DNA of 64,000 nt, taken from the NCBI GenBank assembly GCA_030433415.1, contig JAUIMF010000006.1:1-64000 (forward strand), read 5' to 3'. The translations under genes and the position numbers were made by a program. This document shows positions 61,929-64,000 of this stretch, piece after piece. Numbering within the stretch: position 1 is the first letter of the stretch; each line of letters opens with the position of its first letter. The notes under the pieces are model-generated. The model worked only from the letters and a program-made list of their open reading frames with translations, did no database searches and was not told the DNA's origin. This DNA is from Gammaproteobacteria bacterium (lineage in GTDB: Bacteria; Pseudomonadota; Gammaproteobacteria; Pseudomonadales; Halieaceae).

Positions 61929-62519
61929 CTGAATTACCTCGCCCACGCGCTGCTGGCGGAACCCCACCGCTTCAGCCTCATCGGTAACATTGCCGGTGAT
62001 CTCGTGAAAGGGCCCCTCTCGGGGCTCTCTCTTCATCCTCTGGTAGCCATTGGTGTGCGCCGTCACCGCCAGGTGGATGTGCTCACTGATCAGCATCCCC
62101 AGTACCAGGCGTTGCGCAGCTTGTTTGGCGACGAGCATCGACGCATTTCGGGCATCGTGCTGGACATACTCTTTGATCATTACCTGTACCGGCACTGGTC
62201 GCGCTTTAGCGACTGGCCTGTGGGTGAGTTTCGTGAGGGGGTTTACGCAGTGCTGCGGGACGGCGAGGCATTCCTGCCGCAGGCGCTCGCCCAGGTCGCG
62301 CCGCGCTGGATTGAAGCAGACTGGTTGCGGGTCTACGAGAGCATAGATGGTGTTGAAGCGGTACTGGGACGTATGGAACGACGTAGCCGGCATCGCCTGT
62401 CGCTTCGGGAGGCGTTGACTACCGTGCTTGAGCACGATGCGATTCTGGAGCAGGGCTTTTTGCAGGTATTTTCTGAAGTGCAGCGCGTCATTGAGGGCGG
62501 TTGCTCTCGCGCCTACTGA
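61929..62519 (+). CDS. acpH: Acyl carrier protein phosphodiesterase (AcpH-like), probable CTG start
   Basis: The protein removes the phosphopantetheine group from ACP. The N-terminal family signature (xNYLAHALLAEPHRFSLIGN, then IAGDLVKG) lies upstream of the first GTG (62004). Between the previous stop (61905-61907) and 62004 there is no in-frame ATG, GTG or TTG; the CTG at 61929 occupies the place of the usual Met in MNYLAH. The length would be 196 residues, as in E. coli AcpH (about 193). FDHYLYRHWSRFS and LRDGEAFLPQALAQVAPRWI support the family. Confidence 0.78.
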   Translation: MNYLAHALLAEPHRFSLIGNIAGDLVKGPLSGLSLHPLVAIGVRRHRQVDVLTDQHPQYQALRSLFGDEHRRISGIVLDILFDHYLYRHWSRFSDWPVGEFREGVYAVLRDGEAFLPQALAQVAPRWIEADWLRVYESIDGVEAVLGRMERRSRHRLSLREALTTVLEHDAILEQGFLQVFSEVQRVIEGGCSRAY

Positions 62520-62529
62520 CAGAGTGCTT

Positions 62530-63402
62530 CTACTGTGTCTGACGCCGCAACCAGGCGGTGGTGATAGCAAGCAGTTCCTCTGCCGTTGGATGGAGCTCGT
62601 CGGGCGAGGACTCAAGGACATTGAAAACATGGTCCGCGCCCGCGAGCGCCACCACCTGACTCGCGGGGTGAGTAGAGGTGGCGACCAGATCGACACTCTG
62701 TCGATAGTCCACGGTGGTGTCAGCGAGACCTGCGATCGCCAGCACGGGGCCGTCAAAGTTTTTCATCTGCGAGAGCGTACGCTGCACACGGAGTTCTTCG
62801 AACCACGACACGTCAAAATTCAGCGGTGCGGGTAGCCAGGGATAGCTGATCGGCACGTAGCCATCGCGCGCCGCTGTCTCGTAGTGTGCTTCGAACAGCG
62901 CGTTGAAGCTGCCTATGCCATCAACCGCTACCGACGACCAGGTAGCGAGAAAGCGCACCCGCTTCGATGCCAGTACCAGGCGTTGGGCGATCAATCCGCC
63001 CTGGCTGAAGCCCACGACACCCAGTCGGTTCGGGGCAATTTCTGGATGCGCTGCAAGGTACTCCAGCGCAAGCGTTGCGTCGCGTACGGCGCTGGTCAGG
63101 TTATAGCGACGGTGGTCTACAGGACTGTCGCCCGATCCCGCGAAATCGATTCGCAGACTGGCGATACCCGCGTCCGCGAGGCGTTGGGCCAGGCGCTGAT
63201 ACAGGCCCCCGACCTCGTTCTTGTGGCTGGCAGTACCATGGAGTAGCACCACTGCTGGGGCGGGTGTGACTTCTGGCAGCGCGAGAATAGCGGGCACTGA
63301 ATAGGGGCCGCCCTCCAGCATAAGCGGCTGCGCCAGCACCCGCTGTGTCAGCAGAAGCGTGAGTGCTCCCAGCAAAAGGCATTGAACAGGCTTCATTGTC
63401 AT
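62530..63402 (-). CDS. Secreted alpha/beta hydrolase
   Basis: The 290-residue protein has a signal peptide (about 1-24), HGTASHKNE (oxyanion region), the nucleophile elbow GFSQGG, Asp in AGLADTTVDY and His in AGADHVFN, so the catalytic triad is complete. It may be an esterase or lipase-like enzyme; the substrate is unknown. It is convergent with the acpH-like gene, with 10 bp between stops. Confidence 0.85.
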   Translation of the reverse strand: MTMKPVQCLLLGALTLLLTQRVLAQPLMLEGGPYSVPAILALPEVTPAPAVVLLHGTASHKNEVGGLYQRLAQRLADAGIASLRIDFAGSGDSPVDHRRYNLTSAVRDATLALEYLAAHPEIAPNRLGVVGFSQGGLIAQRLVLASKRVRFLATWSSVAVDGIGSFNALFEAHYETAARDGYVPISYPWLPAPLNFDVSWFEELRVQRTLSQMKNFDGPVLAIAGLADTTVDYRQSVDLVATSTHPASQVVALAGADHVFNVLESSPDELHPTAEELLAITTAWLRRQTQ

Positions 63403-63461
63403 CGCGAATTCAACCTAAAAACTCACTTTGCACTATACGCCCTCGAGTACAATGGCACCCC

Positions 63462-64000
63462 ATGGGTGATGCAACGCTGCAGATTCGTCGGGGGATAGCC
63501 GAAAGCATCCCCCTTTTTATACCCGCGATCCCCTTCGCGCTGGTCTTTGGCGTGGTCGTGGGTGAGAGCGGGGTCGCTCCGTGGCTGGGCTGGAGTTCCT
63601 CGCCAATCGTCTTTGGCGGCGCTGCGCAGATAACGCTACTCAGCCTGCTGGGCGAGGGTGCATCGGTGGCGGCGGCGGTGACTGCTGCGCTGATCGTGGG
63701 CGCCCGGCACCTGCTCTACTCCGTGACCCTGGCCCCCCGGTTTCAGAACCAGCCCCGGTGGTTTCGCTGGCTCGGTCCCTACGTCTTGATCGATCAGGTG
63801 TTCGCGCTGGCGATGGTGCGCCACGACGAAGACCCCGCGGCGTTCCGGCGCTATTTTCTCAGTGTGGGTTTCACGTTCTGGACCCTGTGGATGCTGTGCA
63901 CGGCGGCGGGATTGTTCATCGGACCACTGGTGCCAGACAAGTGGCAAATCGCCTTTGCGGCACCTGTTCTATTTACTGCGCTATTGGTCACGGCGGTGGA
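63462..64000 (+). CDS. azlC: AzlC-type branched-chain amino acid exporter, 5' part only
   Basis: The frame is open from ATG 63462 to the window end (179 codons). It shows the AzlC pattern: RRGIAESIPLFIPAIPFALV, then FGVVVGESGVAPWLG and a hydrophobic AAQITLLSLLGEGASVAAAV, then GARHLLYSVTLAP. In E. coli-type systems AzlC works with the small partner AzlD, whose gene would be beyond the edge. Confidence 0.85.
   Translation, partial: MGDATLQIRRGIAESIPLFIPAIPFALVFGVVVGESGVAPWLGWSSSPIVFGGAAQITLLSLLGEGASVAAAVTAALIVGARHLLYSVTLAPRFQNQPRWFRWLGPYVLIDQVFALAMVRHDEDPAAFRRYFLSVGFTFWTLWMLCTAAGLFIGPLVPDKWQIAFAAPVLFTALLVTAV

Noticed and set aside
62004-62519. acpH-like gene starting at GTG 62004
   Set aside because: The conserved N-terminus of the family lies upstream of this codon.

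Overview
The window is a nearly complete flagellar regulon of a GC-rich gammaproteobacterium. The gene order and regulators (FleQ, FleS/FleR, sigma-54 and FliA promoters, FlhF/FleN, MotCD) are of the Pseudomonas type. The second stator is closer to the PomAB type of marine vibrios. A marine gammaproteobacterium, perhaps Halieaceae/OM60-like, is my best guess. This is inference from layout and protein style, not a database result.

Layout. 1-2333 (minus): 5' part of a probable GGDEF-type protein, flgN, flgM, flgA. 2643-13052 (plus): flgBCDEFGHIJKL. 13426-19012: fliC, flaG, fliD, fliS, a fliT-like chaperone and a divergent PilZ-like protein. 19098-22901: a short fleQ and fleSR. 22904-28415: fliEFGHIJ. 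28486-30168: fliK. 30490-40768: fliLMNOPQR, flhBA, flhF, fleN, fliA. 40781-42640: motCD and a 59-codon gene. 42644-43625: a repeat array with no convincing gene. 43634-45908 (minus): pomAB and a canonical PilZ gene. 46059-50659: a second FliK-like protein, the FlhB-C-terminus-like FlhX, and two diguanylate cyclases in tandem. From 50890 the genes are non-flagellar: di-haem peroxidase, membrane-anchored protein, OYE-type oxidoreductase, MAPEG protein, secreted EEP-fold protein, a four-gene efflux operon (AI-2E permease, outer-membrane factor, HlyD-type adaptor, DUF2955 permease), a lone CheY with a possible CheX-like partner, an AcpH-like gene, an alpha/beta hydrolase and the start of an AzlC-type exporter.

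Regulation is readable from the DNA. Seven good sigma-54 sites (GG-N10-GC) lie before the GGDEF-type gene, flgA, flgB, fliD, fleS, fliK and fliL. Two FliA (sigma-28) sites of the form TAAA-N15-GCCGCTAA lie before flgM and fliC, and a third with N16 spacing lies upstream of the second fliK. This fits a cascade FleQ/RpoN, then FleSR/RpoN, then FliA held by FlgM.

Points that stand out: the intergenic repeat array (42-bp tandem repeats plus three copies of a longer palindromic unit) that fills the gap between convergent genes; fleN with no ATG/GTG/TTG start (ATC is the likely start) and an acpH-like gene with a likely CTG start; a FleQ without its N-terminal domain and without the LFRS c-di-GMP motif; an 18-codon ORF bridging fliE and fliF exactly; no chemotaxis genes between fliA and motC; and two stator systems with many c-di-GMP proteins.
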